Notes under the pieces: generated by a model
What the model was told of the DNA's origin: nothing
Database searches by the model: none
The model's input: only the letters and a program-made list of their open reading frames with translations
DNA from: Meira nashicola
Lineage: Eukaryota; Basidiomycota; Exobasidiomycetes; Exobasidiales; Brachybasidiaceae
NCBI GenBank assembly: GCA_001600355.1
Contig: BCJU01000002.1
Location: forward strand, 2,294,001-2,358,000
Length of the DNA stretch: 64,000 nucleotides
Direction of reading: 5' to 3'
Translations under genes and position numbers: made by a program
In this document: positions 1 through 10,303 of the stretch, one piece after another
Numbering within the stretch: the stretch's first letter is position 1
Layout of the letters: each line of letters opens with the position of its first letter

Positions 1-1361
1 CTGATTTGACCAAACATATTCCATAGTCCACTCAGATACTTGCGTGTACCATCTCCGCTCTGAAAAAGGTGCTTTTCTAATAAGTCACCAACTTCACCAA
101 AGGCGCGTTCGTCCCAATCATCCTCAGTCGAATCAACCAGTTCGACAGGCAGTCCATCTGCTCGATACATGACATTGGTCAGTGTACTGATCACGTCAAG
201 ATTTGGCAATTGTCCGTTGAGTCCCTCATGCTTAAGTATAATGCGAGAGAAGCTATCACTTGGATAGTCTATCGATAAAGCATTCCAAACCAAGGCACCT
301 CGCGTTTGTAATTCTTCACAATCTAAATTATTTTGATGGCGACCGAAATACTGACTTGTAAAGGCTTGCATTCCGTGCAATTCATCATCTGCAATTACGA
401 AGATCAAATCTTTACTCCAGTGCCGATATCCGGTGAGAAACTTGGCAATAGTCAGAGCTGTTGCAATGCCACGAATATTTGTCCTCCTAAGATTTTTCCT
501 TTGATAGGCTGATAGAGATCCTTCTTTTACTTTTATCTTTTCCTTTGCTTCTATCGGTAAATCTGGATCATTTTGGCCATCCCAAGCGCTTTTCCAAGGA
601 ACGGCAATGATGAAAGCTTCTCTTCCGTCTCCGCGAGCAGATGACCATCTTGCGTACGCATTAACACCAGAGATTGTACGAGAAGGTGTATGAAAGGTAT
701 AATGTTGTTTATGCGGTGTCAAGCCAATTTCCTGAAAAATTGCAGTGATCAAATCGGCTCGATCTTCGTCACGCTTATACTGAACGCTTCGTATCCGATC
801 TGATAGTCGATCTGCGAATTCTACTTCTGCCCAATTCCATTCTACTGTTGCACTTCCTGGTTGCAGAGCATTTTCGTCCACGTACACATTTCTGCGAAAT
901 GGCTTTTCGGGTATCGGGAGAAGAAATGTCAAAAAGACAGCAGCAAAGAGGAGGAATGGCGGTAAAAAAGAAATCAAAGCTGCTGACTTTCCTAGTCCTT
1001 TCAATATAGCTTTCCTAGCTTTGTTAGGCGTCTTGATGAATGTCACCTCTCCCTCTTGATCGTGATTATGGGAGGAGATCTTGATCCCATTCGTCAAGCT
1101 CGACTGATTGTGGGAAGTTTTTGATGGTGTGACCGTCGTAGTGGATAAATTAGATTCATTTTCAACCAACTCTTCTTCTGCTATAGGTTGTTTTCTACTT
1201 TTTGGTCTAGAAGAAATGCGGCTGCTCTTAACTTTCCTCTTTACTGTAGCTGTTTCGCGAATTGCGGAAGAAGATGCAATGCTTTCATTATCCGAGATTA
1301 AGCCTTCAGGATCTCGTGATTGAGATCGAGTCGATCTTCTAGGAGTGGATGTCCGAGACAT
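1..1361 (-). CDS. GAA1: GPI transamidase subunit Gaa1, 3' part missing
   Basis: The product is the Gaa1 subunit of the ER GPI-transamidase complex, which attaches GPI anchors to proteins. The ATG is at 1361 and the frame stays open to the window edge, giving about 453 residues of a longer protein, so the C-terminal multi-membrane part lies outside. Residues 1-115 are basic and Ser-rich. A single membrane helix follows, rich in Leu, Phe and Ala and ending in the motif FLLPIPEKPF. Next comes the Gaa1 signature RRNVYVDENALQPG. The lumenal M28-peptidase-like fold is visible as GVNAYARWSSARGDGREAF with IIAVPW after it, then DLIFVIADDELHGMQAF. The long cytosolic N-terminus is normal for fungal Gaa1. 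It is divergent from POM152 with 296 bases between the two ATGs. The identification rests on remembered family signatures and looks firm. Confidence 0.85.
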   Translation of the reverse strand, partial: MSRTSTPRRSTRSQSRDPEGLISDNESIASSSAIRETATVKRKVKSSRISSRPKSRKQPIAEEELVENESNLSTTTVTPSKTSHNQSSLTNGIKISSHNHDQEGEVTFIKTPNKARKAILKGLGKSAALISFLPPFLLFAAVFLTFLLPIPEKPFRRNVYVDENALQPGSATVEWNWAEVEFADRLSDRIRSVQYKRDEDRADLITAIFQEIGLTPHKQHYTFHTPSRTISGVNAYARWSSARGDGREAFIIAVPWKSAWDGQNDPDLPIEAKEKIKVKEGSLSAYQRKNLRRTNIRGIATALTIAKFLTGYRHWSKDLIFVIADDELHGMQAFTSQYFGRHQNNLDCEELQTRGALVWNALSIDYPSDSFSRIILKHEGLNGQLPNLDVISTLTNVMYRADGLPVELVDSTEDDWDERAFGEVGDLLEKHLFQSGDGTRKYLSGLWNMFGQI

Positions 1362-1595
1362 GATGATGTCAAGAATAAATACTCACTCTTCAGCATTCAT
1401 CTGGGTGAGAAGGAATGAACAAGTAAAAGCAATAACAACCTTTCTGTTATTCACTTTATAAACGCGTGCTAAAAGTTGACATGCGTGGAGGAACAAATGC
1501 GTCTAGCGCTAAAACAGGCACGCGTCCAAATCACAACAGTGAAGAACACTGACAAAAAAAAGAATACTGCAAGATTTTCAGAAGGTTGTACAATC

Positions 1596-1643
1596 ATGTC
1601 AATACCTTCATCATCCATGTTCGAAGGGTGGTGGATGTCATAA
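1596..1643 (+). promoter_or_regulatory. possible upstream ORF in the POM152 leader
   Basis: An ATG at 1596 opens a 15-codon frame ending in TAA at 1641-1643, 14 bases before the POM152 ATG at 1658 and in a different frame. If the transcript begins upstream of 1596, ribosomes would meet this short frame first. The transcription start is not visible, so this is a candidate only. Joining the ATG to the main frame by splicing would need an intron of about 29 bases, which is too short. Confidence 0.35.
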
Positions 1644-1657
1644 GTTCACTCACAGGG

Positions 1658-4600
1658 ATGGCATCAGGATCAAAACCACCTGCATCACTGCAACCTTTAC
1701 GTGATGCAGGCAGCAATGTAAAGGCGACTTTAACAAACCCCGTCGCTCACTCAGAACCTCTCATTCCACTCTCAGTTGTCGATGCTCCCAGTCAAAGAGT
1801 ATACATTGCAAGCGCATTTATTGCGATTCAAACATATAAGTTATACTCGTTCTCAGCTTCAATTTGGACAGATGACGATTTCGCGTTGTTGGGAACGTTT
1901 CTCTTGCTCGATCTACTATTCGTCGTTGCTGTATCTCGATTGCGAACTCCAAGATTCGACTATACTCGCAGTCGGTGGATAGTCATTTTCACTCTTTTGG
2001 CATCGACTGATTGGATCCTAACAGGAGGATGGCGGGTGGTTCTCAGTATAATGGGAAATTTGCCTGTTCTAGGCTGGCTGGCCAACACGTTTATCAATTC
2101 TTGGTCTGATACATTCAACCGACAAGTGAGCATCAGCGAACATCGTGTGCGTTTACGAGATATCATACGACCATCGCATCATATTTTGGGTCAGCATACG
2201 ATCCATGTTTTGCCTTATTCTACAGCTGCATTTTCTACTTCAACAAAAGGCACGTCAGCTATTCCCTCCTGTTTTTGCTTGGATACAGATAATCTCAAAT
2301 CTGAGCTTTCTATACCAATTTTCTTCAACAACACTGAGCCGCAATTTTTATCTTACAGTATTTCTCCTCTAGGAAGCTATTCGGAAGAGGAGAAGTCTGT
2401 GTATAATATCACCATTTCGAAAAATAGTCTTATCAGGCTAGGAGGGCATAGGAAAGAGTCAATAGACGGAACCGAAGATCTGCTGGATTTAGAGTTAAAC
2501 GATGCAGATGATGAAGCAGAGGAGGAGGAAGCACAAAAATTAGCTATCGTACGGCGTGGCGAGTCACAGGCACTTTCGTCAGGAAACAGAAATGGCAACA
2601 GTAGAGTGTTGTCGGGAGGAAAGAAGAATGGTGGACAGGAGATGATGTATCACTTACATATCAAACAAGCTGGACGGCTTCGTCTTGAAAGAGTTTTAGA
2701 TAGGAATCATTTCGATGCAAGGCTTTCAAGAAGTGAAATCTTGGTGGTAGAATGTCCAAAAATGGGTTTCAATCCTAGAACCATTCCTTCGCACGGGAAG
2801 GACTTTTGTCCAGGAGATGCAGCTACAATGGATGTTTGGGTAAAAGGGTTCGCTCCATTAAAGCTAGACTATTCTCGTTACATCGAATCGCAAAGTGGAA
2901 GAAGTAGCGGAGACAGAAAGACTTTCTCCATTTCACACATCTCGGAGTCAGATCTTGACCAGTCTTCCGAAGAGCATCAAGCAAGCGAATTGGCAGTTGC
3001 ACTAAAAGGAGCAAAGCCTAGGAATAAACAATTACAACATCTTGCACAGGCCTCATCTCGCAACATCACCTTACCAATCACAATTGACACCTCAAAAGAA
3101 GGCAAACGAGTGTATCACTTAGAGAGTGTACGAGATGCGTGTGGAAATGCATTTGAGCCTGATGATCGAGCATTGAAGTATTTTGAAGATGTTCATGTTC
3201 ATTCTCGACCGACGGTTGTCTTCGAAAGCTGTTCAACGGATCGTCCAGTAGATCTCTTACAAGGTGGACCTTCTCGCGAAGTTGGGGTTCGTATCGATGG
3301 TGTCGAAGCCGAAGACGGTCCATTCATCACAGAGCTTCAATTTGAAGGAGAGAATGAAACATGGACGAGAAATGTGACGATGAACAAGCGATCGACGATT
3401 ACTATTGACAAACCAGGAACATACAACCTAAATCGCATCAGTGGAAGATTCTGCAGCGGTGAATCTGGTGCACAATGGTCATGTCCGGCTAGAGTGGTGC
3501 CACCACCAACGGCATCGATTCAATTTGATGCAATTCAAGATCCTTGTTCTGGTCCCGTTGGAGTGAAAGCTTTAGCAGTGCTGACAGGCTCGCCTCCGTT
3601 CCGTGTGAAATATCGAGTAGAGAGAGAAGGGAGACCGGCTCGGGAATATGAACAGGTTATCAAGAGGACAAGGGAAGAGATCGAGTTCCGTCCTAGCGCT
3701 GAAGGTGAGGTTACATATACTTTTACCGGCCTATCGGATTTCAATTATCAGCAAATTGATTTGGACGGGCCTAGTTTCACCCAAGTTTTGCATCCTGTTG
3801 CATCTGCATCTTTTGAAGGAGGACCACAAGCTGGCATTGGGCCAACAGTATCATTACAAAGCTGTCAAGGAAATGTTGCAAAAGCAAAGATCTCTATGGA
3901 AGGAGTTGGTCCCTTCGAACTTAATTATGCCATTCGCTCTAGCGGAGGGGAATTGATCGGCAAGCGAAAGGTGAAAAATATAAAAGAGAATTCCTACGAG
4001 CTTGATGTTGAGGTACCATCACAAATCGCAGGAAAAGGTGGTAGTTTGATTGTTGCTTTAGACAGCATCAAAGATGCAAAAGGATGCGAAAGGCCACTCA
4101 CTGTTCCCGATCTGACGATCAATGTTCACAGGACTAAGCCTAGCGTTTCTTTCGTAGATCCTAGACGGTCGGACATGTTGGAGGGCAAAGCAGTTGATCT
4201 GCCCATTCGATTAGCAGGAGAAGGGCCTTGGACTGTGCGATACATTCATAAGGAGAAGGGTGGAAAGCCTGTCGAAGTTCGACTCGAGAAATCTGATTCA
4301 ATCTTGTCGATTCGGGAACCTGGAACATATGAAATCCTTGATGTGCATGACCATCACTGTCCGGGTCTGGTGCTAAAGTCAAGAGAAACTCATATTGTAA
4401 CAGTCAAAGCAAGGCCGACTGCTAAATTCGACGAGCAAGGATTAATAAAAGTGAAAGCGGATGTTCTCAGTAGACCGCCAGTTTGTTTGGGTACGCCTGA
4501 TTCTGTGGGTATTCAAGTCAATGGCCACTTCCCCGTCTCGCTTTCCTACCGTCATGTTTTACCACAAAATTCTCAAGCAAGTGAGCATAGCTTCAATGCA

Positions 4601-5749
4601 GCACAAAATCGTACTTCATTACAATTGGATACAGAAGTAGAAGGAAGGCACGTGTATGAATTATCCCAAGTGGGTGATGCTGTTTATCCTTTCAAAGCGT
4701 TAAAGGCTAGAGATGGTACTCGTTTAGAACAAATCGTTCATCCATTACCGTTTGCTGCATTTTCTCCTACGGGTAACAATGGCGCGAGATCGAAACATGT
4801 ATCGCTCTGCTTAGGAGAGGCGTTAAGCAATGCTGATAAAGATCGTGCTGTACCACCAATCACATTGAGCGGCAAAATACCCTTCACTCTCGAATATGCA
4901 ATCAAGGACAACACCGGAGCGATTCGAACCACGCTGACGAAAAGTGACATCACCACGCATACGTTCCATCTTCAGATCCATCAGAGTGATTTCCCTTTCG
5001 ATAGGACAGGAAAGTGGAGTGTAGATTTGATCAGAATCGTAGATGGCAATGGATGTGAACGTTCATTGAATAGCGGCGAGAATAACGATCCCAGCCTTAC
5101 AACGACGCAGAAATCAAATATGGAGATCGAAGTAGTAGAATCTGCCAATATTTCACCCGTTGGAACACGATCAGATTATTGTGTGGGTGAAACTATTGAC
5201 TTTGTTTTGCAAGGTTCATCTCCATGGACTGTGACGTATAACTTTGAAGGAAAAGTCTCTCGTGCTACGGTCAAATCTACAACATTTTCACGTATCGCAG
5301 AACAGCCAGGTATTTTGCAAGTGGAAGCGATCGCTCATCAACATAATCGTTGTCAAACGGTAGTAAAGGAAAAGGCAGGAATGCAAAAAGTGATACATGC
5401 ACTTCCAAGCGTTCATATACGTGAAGGAACCCATTACATTGAAGATTTACGAGAAGGCAATCAAGCCGAAATTATGTTTAAATTGGATGGCGAGCCACCT
5501 TTTAGTTTCACATATCAACGTACACAAGCTGTTGATCGATTTGCCAAGCCTGAAGTATTGGAAACGCATACGGTTACGGGAATTGAAGATCACTCTTTTA
5601 CAATTCAGACAGCAGAAGAAGGAACTTGGAGCGTGATTTGGTTGCAAGATAAATGGTGTGCGATCAGTATAGATATGGGAACAGATGGAAAACGATCAAA
5701 GAAGATTGAGGGACAATCGAGAAAGATGATTACTCAGCCATCCAATTGA
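1658..5749 (+). CDS. POM152: Nucleoporin POM152 (pore membrane ring component)
   Basis: Pom152 is a membrane nucleoporin that forms the lumenal ring of the nuclear pore complex. The open frame begins upstream at a TTG (1586). The first in-frame ATG is 1658, giving 1363 residues, close to the 1337 of yeast Pom152. Hydrophobic segments lie at about residues 48-63, 75-93 and 107-123. They are followed by a very long lumenal region made of repeated Ig-like (cadherin-like) modules. These modules share a recurring pattern of PF or PW then a short strand, seen as GPFELNYAI, GPWTVRYIH, FPVSLSYRH, IPFTLEYAI, SPWTVTYNF and PPFSFTYQR. An acidic linker at about residues 275-300 (EEEEAQ) precedes the repeats. 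The gene has no intron. A 15-codon upstream frame sits just before the start. The identification is very firm. Confidence 0.93.
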   Translation: MASGSKPPASLQPLRDAGSNVKATLTNPVAHSEPLIPLSVVDAPSQRVYIASAFIAIQTYKLYSFSASIWTDDDFALLGTFLLLDLLFVVAVSRLRTPRFDYTRSRWIVIFTLLASTDWILTGGWRVVLSIMGNLPVLGWLANTFINSWSDTFNRQVSISEHRVRLRDIIRPSHHILGQHTIHVLPYSTAAFSTSTKGTSAIPSCFCLDTDNLKSELSIPIFFNNTEPQFLSYSISPLGSYSEEEKSVYNITISKNSLIRLGGHRKESIDGTEDLLDLELNDADDEAEEEEAQKLAIVRRGESQALSSGNRNGNSRVLSGGKKNGGQEMMYHLHIKQAGRLRLERVLDRNHFDARLSRSEILVVECPKMGFNPRTIPSHGKDFCPGDAATMDVWVKGFAPLKLDYSRYIESQSGRSSGDRKTFSISHISESDLDQSSEEHQASELAVALKGAKPRNKQLQHLAQASSRNITLPITIDTSKEGKRVYHLESVRDACGNAFEPDDRALKYFEDVHVHSRPTVVFESCSTDRPVDLLQGGPSREVGVRIDGVEAEDGPFITELQFEGENETWTRNVTMNKRSTITIDKPGTYNLNRISGRFCSGESGAQWSCPARVVPPPTASIQFDAIQDPCSGPVGVKALAVLTGSPPFRVKYRVEREGRPAREYEQVIKRTREEIEFRPSAEGEVTYTFTGLSDFNYQQIDLDGPSFTQVLHPVASASFEGGPQAGIGPTVSLQSCQGNVAKAKISMEGVGPFELNYAIRSSGGELIGKRKVKNIKENSYELDVEVPSQIAGKGGSLIVALDSIKDAKGCERPLTVPDLTINVHRTKPSVSFVDPRRSDMLEGKAVDLPIRLAGEGPWTVRYIHKEKGGKPVEVRLEKSDSILSIREPGTYEILDVHDHHCPGLVLKSRETHIVTVKARPTAKFDEQGLIKVKADVLSRPPVCLGTPDSVGIQVNGHFPVSLSYRHVLPQNSQASEHSFNAAQNRTSLQLDTEVEGRHVYELSQVGDAVYPFKALKARDGTRLEQIVHPLPFAAFSPTGNNGARSKHVSLCLGEALSNADKDRAVPPITLSGKIPFTLEYAIKDNTGAIRTTLTKSDITTHTFHLQIHQSDFPFDRTGKWSVDLIRIVDGNGCERSLNSGENNDPSLTTTQKSNMEIEVVESANISPVGTRSDYCVGETIDFVLQGSSPWTVTYNFEGKVSRATVKSTTFSRIAEQPGILQVEAIAHQHNRCQTVVKEKAGMQKVIHALPSVHIREGTHYIEDLREGNQAEIMFKLDGEPPFSFTYQRTQAVDRFAKPEVLETHTVTGIEDHSFTIQTAEEGTWSVIWLQDKWCAISIDMGTDGKRSKKIEGQSRKMITQPSN

Positions 5750-6452
5750 TGAAAACAGATTATGTATTGTAATAGTACTTGCCAATGAATAAAAAAAGAT
5801 GATGTATGACTTGACAATGGGTTAAATCTTCAATCTTTTCAAACCCCGTTGACATATACGTACTCACAAATGGACACTGAACGATTGCTTACTTAATAAT
5901 CAACAATGTTGAAGCGGCACCTGAGCCTTGGCAAAAACGCGTGTAAATCAATCCTGCGCCATCCGGAGCCGCGAAAAATATAAGTCGGAGGTAAGTTAAC
6001 TATTTGTTCACTGTGCATGCATCGCGAGTGTGTATGGTACGTGACGGGTAAGCCATCCTTTTTTTTGTTTTTTTTTTTTTCGCAAGCTTTGCAGCTCTTA
6101 AAAACTGGAGTACAGAAAGAAATGCAATTTATGCAAGTACGCACACACGCATACAGTACGCGCTTTTTATCTTAGCGTTCTGAAATATGCGAACGGTTGA
6201 AAGAACCCGGAGAATGACCCTTTCGTGCATTAATAAAATGATCAAGATTACGTTTTGGTCATTTTCTCTCTAAAAGTCAATTTCAAAATTAAAGTGAAAC
6301 GGCTTTTTGCTTACTGCACTCCAGATCTAGAAGCTGATCATGATCTCTATCTTTTTGATAAATATCATCATCTGATTCACTTCTTTTCACCACGAACTTG
6401 AACGCTCAACATAAGTTTTCAATTGATAAACAAAATAAAATTAACTCCACAA
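5750..6452. other. intergenic gap with a poly-T tract
   Basis: This gap separates the POM152 stop from the ATG of the unknown membrane protein. It holds the 3' end of POM152 and presumably the promoter of the next gene. A T-rich run at 6059-6080 is broken by one G. Only short unconvincing open frames occur and I see no RNA gene. Confidence 0.6.
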
Positions 6453-7913
6453 ATGTTCCGGGTAAAATCGCCTTCGCAGGCGTCATCAAGAAGTTTAACA
6501 GGCACAGCAAGATCACGTTGTTTCGGAGTAATTTCTAGTAGGGTTGCAACTTTATTATTGGCTTTGTTTGGCTTAATTGCTCATATGCAAACTTTTAAGC
6601 ACCTCGAAGTTTTATACGATTCATTTCCACAAATTCCACATACGCGCAATGGAGTATTACCCGTTTCTCCTCTCATTTCATCTTTGGCAGAACACAAATA
6701 CGCAAATGGAAGGAACGGTCCGAGACCATCAGTGATCATTCGACCGAGCATTCCAGCAGATGTGGTTCTAGATTCTGAGATGAATGGGATGAACAATGAT
6801 CAAAAGCTGATTGAAAGTGGAACACAAACTTCGAAAAGCAATGAGAACGTGTATTCATCTTCTAACAATTTCGCGCCAGTTCCGTCGCCTACATCTGATT
6901 CGACTGGCTCAAGTACCGTCTCAAAAGCAAAAAGTGTAGCAGCAGCTGCAGCAGCCATGTCGAGCGAAGATTTGATTGCTATGGTTAAACCTACTCGTTG
7001 GTTCAATATGCTACCCACTCGTCCGGGAGAAGAAAAAGTAACACCCGAAGAGGCGGCAATTTGGAGAGCACAGCTTAAAGATCAAGACGAAGAGAGAAAG
7101 AGCTGGGAAGCCGCACGTATTCTAACCACGATCATGCGCTTTTATTCAATCGCTAGTGCACTTGCATGCTTGTTTGGCGTATATGGTGTTTTGAAGTCCA
7201 ACTTGCTCGCAACAAGGTTATTCTTTGTATCTTCGTTTATTGATCTTTTCTTGTTAACACTTTCGGTCATGTCACTTTGCGTTATCGTCACATATCCGGA
7301 AGTTAGGGCAATGTTGTGCGAACAAATTTCTTCGGGTGAATTGCATTCACTTTTGAACTATATGCGCGTTACAGATCCATCAAGCTCTTCATCTTCTTCC
7401 TTTGATGCAAGTACGACTGATGCTTCTATCGCTCTTTCAGATCCAGCAAATACAGTTCTTCCAGCGGCAAATTTCATCTCTAGAAGCGCATCAGCGCTTT
7501 GGAAGCGTGCTTCAGTATCTGATGGTAACAACGGTAACTCTTCTAATCATGTATATTGGTGGGATATGTTGATTGACGATATGCTGGAGAATGAAAGTTG
7601 CGATGATATCTTCCTTTCAGTATTGGTGCCGATCAGCTTATTCGTTTGTTTAGCTTACATTGCCGTCCGCATTCATTTCTTGATCGTTATTCGGGCTTAT
7701 TATACTTCACTCATTCGTCAAGCAGTAGGATTATATCTCGAACCTTCACATGTGGTAAACAAGAACGCAAAAGAACATCTTTCTCCACATTACGAAAAAG
7801 GTAGAAAATATTCCACTTCATCTTCTTCCTCTTCAACAATCGTCGAGATGGGCAATTCACGTTCAAATGCTTTTATCCTTTCCGAAAAGGCCCTGAATGA
7901 GAAATTGGCATAA
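6453..7913 (+). CDS. uncharacterised four-span membrane protein
   Basis: I do not recognise this gene. The open frame begins at a TTG (6423). The first ATG is 6453 (start MFRVKSPSQA), giving 486 residues. One hydrophobic helix lies near residues 24-46 and could act as a signal anchor. A Ser/Thr-rich region with an Ala run comes next, then two adjacent helices at about 222-247 and 254-279, a Ser-rich loop with Cys residues (MLCEQ before it, ESCDD after it) and a fourth helix at about 386-412. The tail is Ser-rich and probably cytosolic. Two helices, a loop with Cys and a further helix loosely recall tetraspan or Kei1-like proteins, but no signature settles this. The helices and codon usage look real, so I am sure it is a gene and unsure of its role. 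Confidence 0.75.
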   Translation: MFRVKSPSQASSRSLTGTARSRCFGVISSRVATLLLALFGLIAHMQTFKHLEVLYDSFPQIPHTRNGVLPVSPLISSLAEHKYANGRNGPRPSVIIRPSIPADVVLDSEMNGMNNDQKLIESGTQTSKSNENVYSSSNNFAPVPSPTSDSTGSSTVSKAKSVAAAAAAMSSEDLIAMVKPTRWFNMLPTRPGEEKVTPEEAAIWRAQLKDQDEERKSWEAARILTTIMRFYSIASALACLFGVYGVLKSNLLATRLFFVSSFIDLFLLTLSVMSLCVIVTYPEVRAMLCEQISSGELHSLLNYMRVTDPSSSSSSSFDASTTDASIALSDPANTVLPAANFISRSASALWKRASVSDGNNGNSSNHVYWWDMLIDDMLENESCDDIFLSVLVPISLFVCLAYIAVRIHFLIVIRAYYTSLIRQAVGLYLEPSHVVNKNAKEHLSPHYEKGRKYSTSSSSSSTIVEMGNSRSNAFILSEKALNEKLA

Positions 7914-8397
7914 AGTTTAAACTCATCATTGGGCATCCTTGGGCATATGGTCACCTGAATTTCACTTTCACTTTTTGTTTTTTTTTTTTCTTCTTTATTT
8001 CCTAAACTCTCTGTTTTCATATTTCAACCCTTCCTGATACCACTTTCATTATTTGTAATTATATTCGCAATCCTGGTGAATTTGATTAAAATTTCGTGTC
8101 AAATGCTCTACTCTCATAGAATACGAGTGACGTTCTTCAATATTTACGACCATGTACAGTTGGTCTAGTTCTCAATCTCATTATTGGTGTGCCTGTTCTC
8201 ATGCACTCATGTGTAAGATATGTTTAATATAAATACTCAAAGATAACACTTCAGAAAATTATACCACCTGAGGCCTGCATTGGCGTGATGTGTGCGTGTG
8301 TTAAGTTATACAAAACAATGTACATAATGGTGATGAAAATGAGAAATAGAATGACAAATACTTATACAGACATTAGTTTGAATTGAAAGATCCGTCC
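7914..8397. other. convergent 3' intergenic region
   Basis: This stretch lies between the stop codons of two convergent genes and should hold both polyadenylation regions. It is AT-rich with a T run at 7972-7989 broken by one G. I see no gene in it. Confidence 0.6.
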
Positions 8398-9083
8398 TCA
8401 CTTCTCTCCAGGTCGTTTCACTCCTCTCACTCTAATTCCATTTTGTACACGAGCACCCCAACCACGAATCTTCTTTTTCGGTTTGACATCATATGCAACT
8501 TTTAAAGGATGTTGACCTTGTTTGAAACGTTCCAAGCACCAAAGGAAATATCTGCGTATAGTGTGATTGAGAATAGAGTTTTGTTAGCCAAAGTCTAGTT
8601 TGTTGTATAGATATATATATCTTTAACGTTACTTACCGCCTCTCTTTGATGGGTACACCGGCTTCTTTTAGCTTCACACCATCTAGTCCAAGCAATCCTT
8701 TCATTGAGCTCTCCTCACCCAAAGCACCTAGGATAGATTTCAAATCTCCTCTTCTAGGTTTTGCTATTGCTGTAATAAAATCTTCCGGCTTTTCGATTGG
8801 GGCTACAAAAAGAAAAAGAAATGAAAAAGTGACGCATATGTGTCAGTCATTTAATCCTTGTACAATCATTCGGTTCTAAACACTCACAAAATCTTGACCT
8901 GGAAGCAGTCTGAATGCTAGATGAGCCATTTGAACTGGTTTCTGCTGTTGCTGCATCTTGTCGGATAGAAGTTACTCTCCATTGTGAATTTGTAGAAGTA
9001 GAAAATAATGCTCGGGTGCCAATTGTTGCACTTTGTATGTTATTGAGAGGTATTCTAGCGATACGTGTTAGTGAAGAAGTCAT
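8398..9083 (-). CDS. mS41-like mitochondrial small ribosomal subunit protein (IGR motif), 3 exons
   Basis: I assembled three exons: 9083-8888, 8802-8637 and 8551-8398, totalling 516 bases and 171 residues. The introns have GTGAGT/TAG and GTAAGT/CAG ends and the joined frame closes exactly at TGA. The start MTSSLTRIARI opens a basic, Ser/Arg-rich, acid-poor leader that looks like a mitochondrial presequence. The middle (FITAIAKPRRGDL to GVPIKERR) resembles the SAM-like IGR domain of Fyv4/mS41. The tail has RRYFLWCLERFKQG and then KPKKKIRGWGARVQNG, a basic ending that I associate with fungal mS41. An upstream ATG at 9161 would add 26 residues without presequence character. The family is inferred from remembered motifs. 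The exon structure is well supported. Confidence 0.65.
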
Positions 9084-9351
9084 CTTGATGAGATGTGTAA
9101 GAAGGTTTCGATGTGGGTTAATGGAAGGAAGGAAAGGAAAGCACGAGAAGATTGCATGCACTCTTTAGGCTTTAGAAGGGGAAAAAATCCGATGAAAATG
9201 CACGTGTAAAGTTTAGCCTCGGATGGCGCTTATTGTTAAGAAAAATGTTCATTACCTCCGCCGTTCCAGTAGTGCGTTCTCGACAGGATTCCCGCCCTCG
9301 GCTGGTGAAGTTGCAAATGGTGGAGAAGATTAGCGTACGCACGGATATCAA
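9084..9351. promoter_or_regulatory. divergent promoter, mS41-like and Mpv17-like genes
   Basis: Two genes with likely mitochondrial or peroxisomal products start back to back across these 268 bases, which must contain both promoters. I could not pick out a defined factor site. Confidence 0.5.
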
Positions 9352-10149
9352 ATGAACACAATAGATTGGAAGGAAAGGTTAGGGTTTGTTCTTCTTGTAC
9401 TATCATACCCTATTGTCATCATGGCTCATAGACGATTTGGAGCATTTTATGCTAGATCATTCGAACGAAGACCATGGTTAACGTTAGCTATTGCAAATGG
9501 AACGTTAGGAGCATTAGCAGATACATTAGCACAAACGTTGGAAAAGTATAATGGTAAACAAGCAAAGGCAACTATTCCAACATCAAAAGATGAAATTACT
9601 CAAAAAATACAACAAGGAAATCGAAATGAATGGGATTTGGCAAGAACAAGTAGATTTTTTGCATTTGGTGTAGGAATGGCACCCCTTTTAGCAGAATGGA
9701 ATAAATGGATCGAACATCGATTCCCTTTACGATCTTCTATTGGAGCAGGTAAAGTCAGTTTAGCAGCTTTGGGAAAACGTGTTGCGGTTGATCAAATTGC
9801 ATTGTGAGTAAAAGTAATGAACGTTTCACAATGAACTCATGCTAACCCGCTCTATCCCAGTGCACCTTTCGGTCTTGTATGTTTCGTTGGAGCGATGGGT
9901 TTCATGGAAGGTCGTTCGATCGATGGTGTTCGTCAAAAGTTTGATGAGATGTACATGTCTGCTTTATTGGCAAATTGGCAAGTTTGGCCTTTAGTACAAA
10001 CGATCAATTTCAGATTTATGCCTTTACGTTATCGTGTTCCATTCACAGGCGCAATCGGAATCGCTTGGCAAGTATTTTTGAGCATCTTGAATGCTAGCAG
10101 AAATAAAGTTGAGACAGTAACGGAAGGCAAAGTTGGCATAAATAAGTGA
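9352..10149 (+). CDS. Mpv17/PMP22-family membrane protein, 2 exons
   Basis: This is a small integral membrane protein of the Mpv17/Sym1/Pmp22 family, found in the mitochondrial inner membrane or in peroxisomes. Exon 1 is 9352-9803 and exon 2 is 9861-10149, with a 57-base intron that has a GTGAGT donor and CCCAG acceptor. The product has 246 residues. Family marks are RRPWLTLAIANGTLGALADTLAQ near residues 39-61 (read as two parts around GTLG), the join DQIAFAPFG, and the C-terminal signature WQVWPLVQTINF followed by MPLRYRVPF. A basic, Gln-rich insertion at about 64-93 is longer than usual. Whether the product goes to mitochondria or peroxisomes cannot be read from the sequence. The Mpv17 family call is firm. 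Confidence 0.9.
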
Positions 10150-10303
10150 AAAGCATTTCCTCTTCAATCAAGACTATGATCGACATTGATCATGAATGCA
10201 ACATATGTAATTGAACAAAGGTATCTACGATTGAGAATGAAAATGATGGCGGGGTATAGGTACACAAACAAGAAATAGATAAAAATGTGTTTACAAGATG
10301 ATC

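Noticed and set aside
1586..1657. 24-residue N-terminal extension of POM152
   Set aside because: It begins at a TTG; the next in-frame ATG at 1658 is the first plausible start.
8646..8879. 77-codon plus-strand frame over the mS41-like gene
   Set aside because: It covers exon 2 and intron 1 of the assembled minus-strand gene, whose splice ends join exactly into a closed frame.
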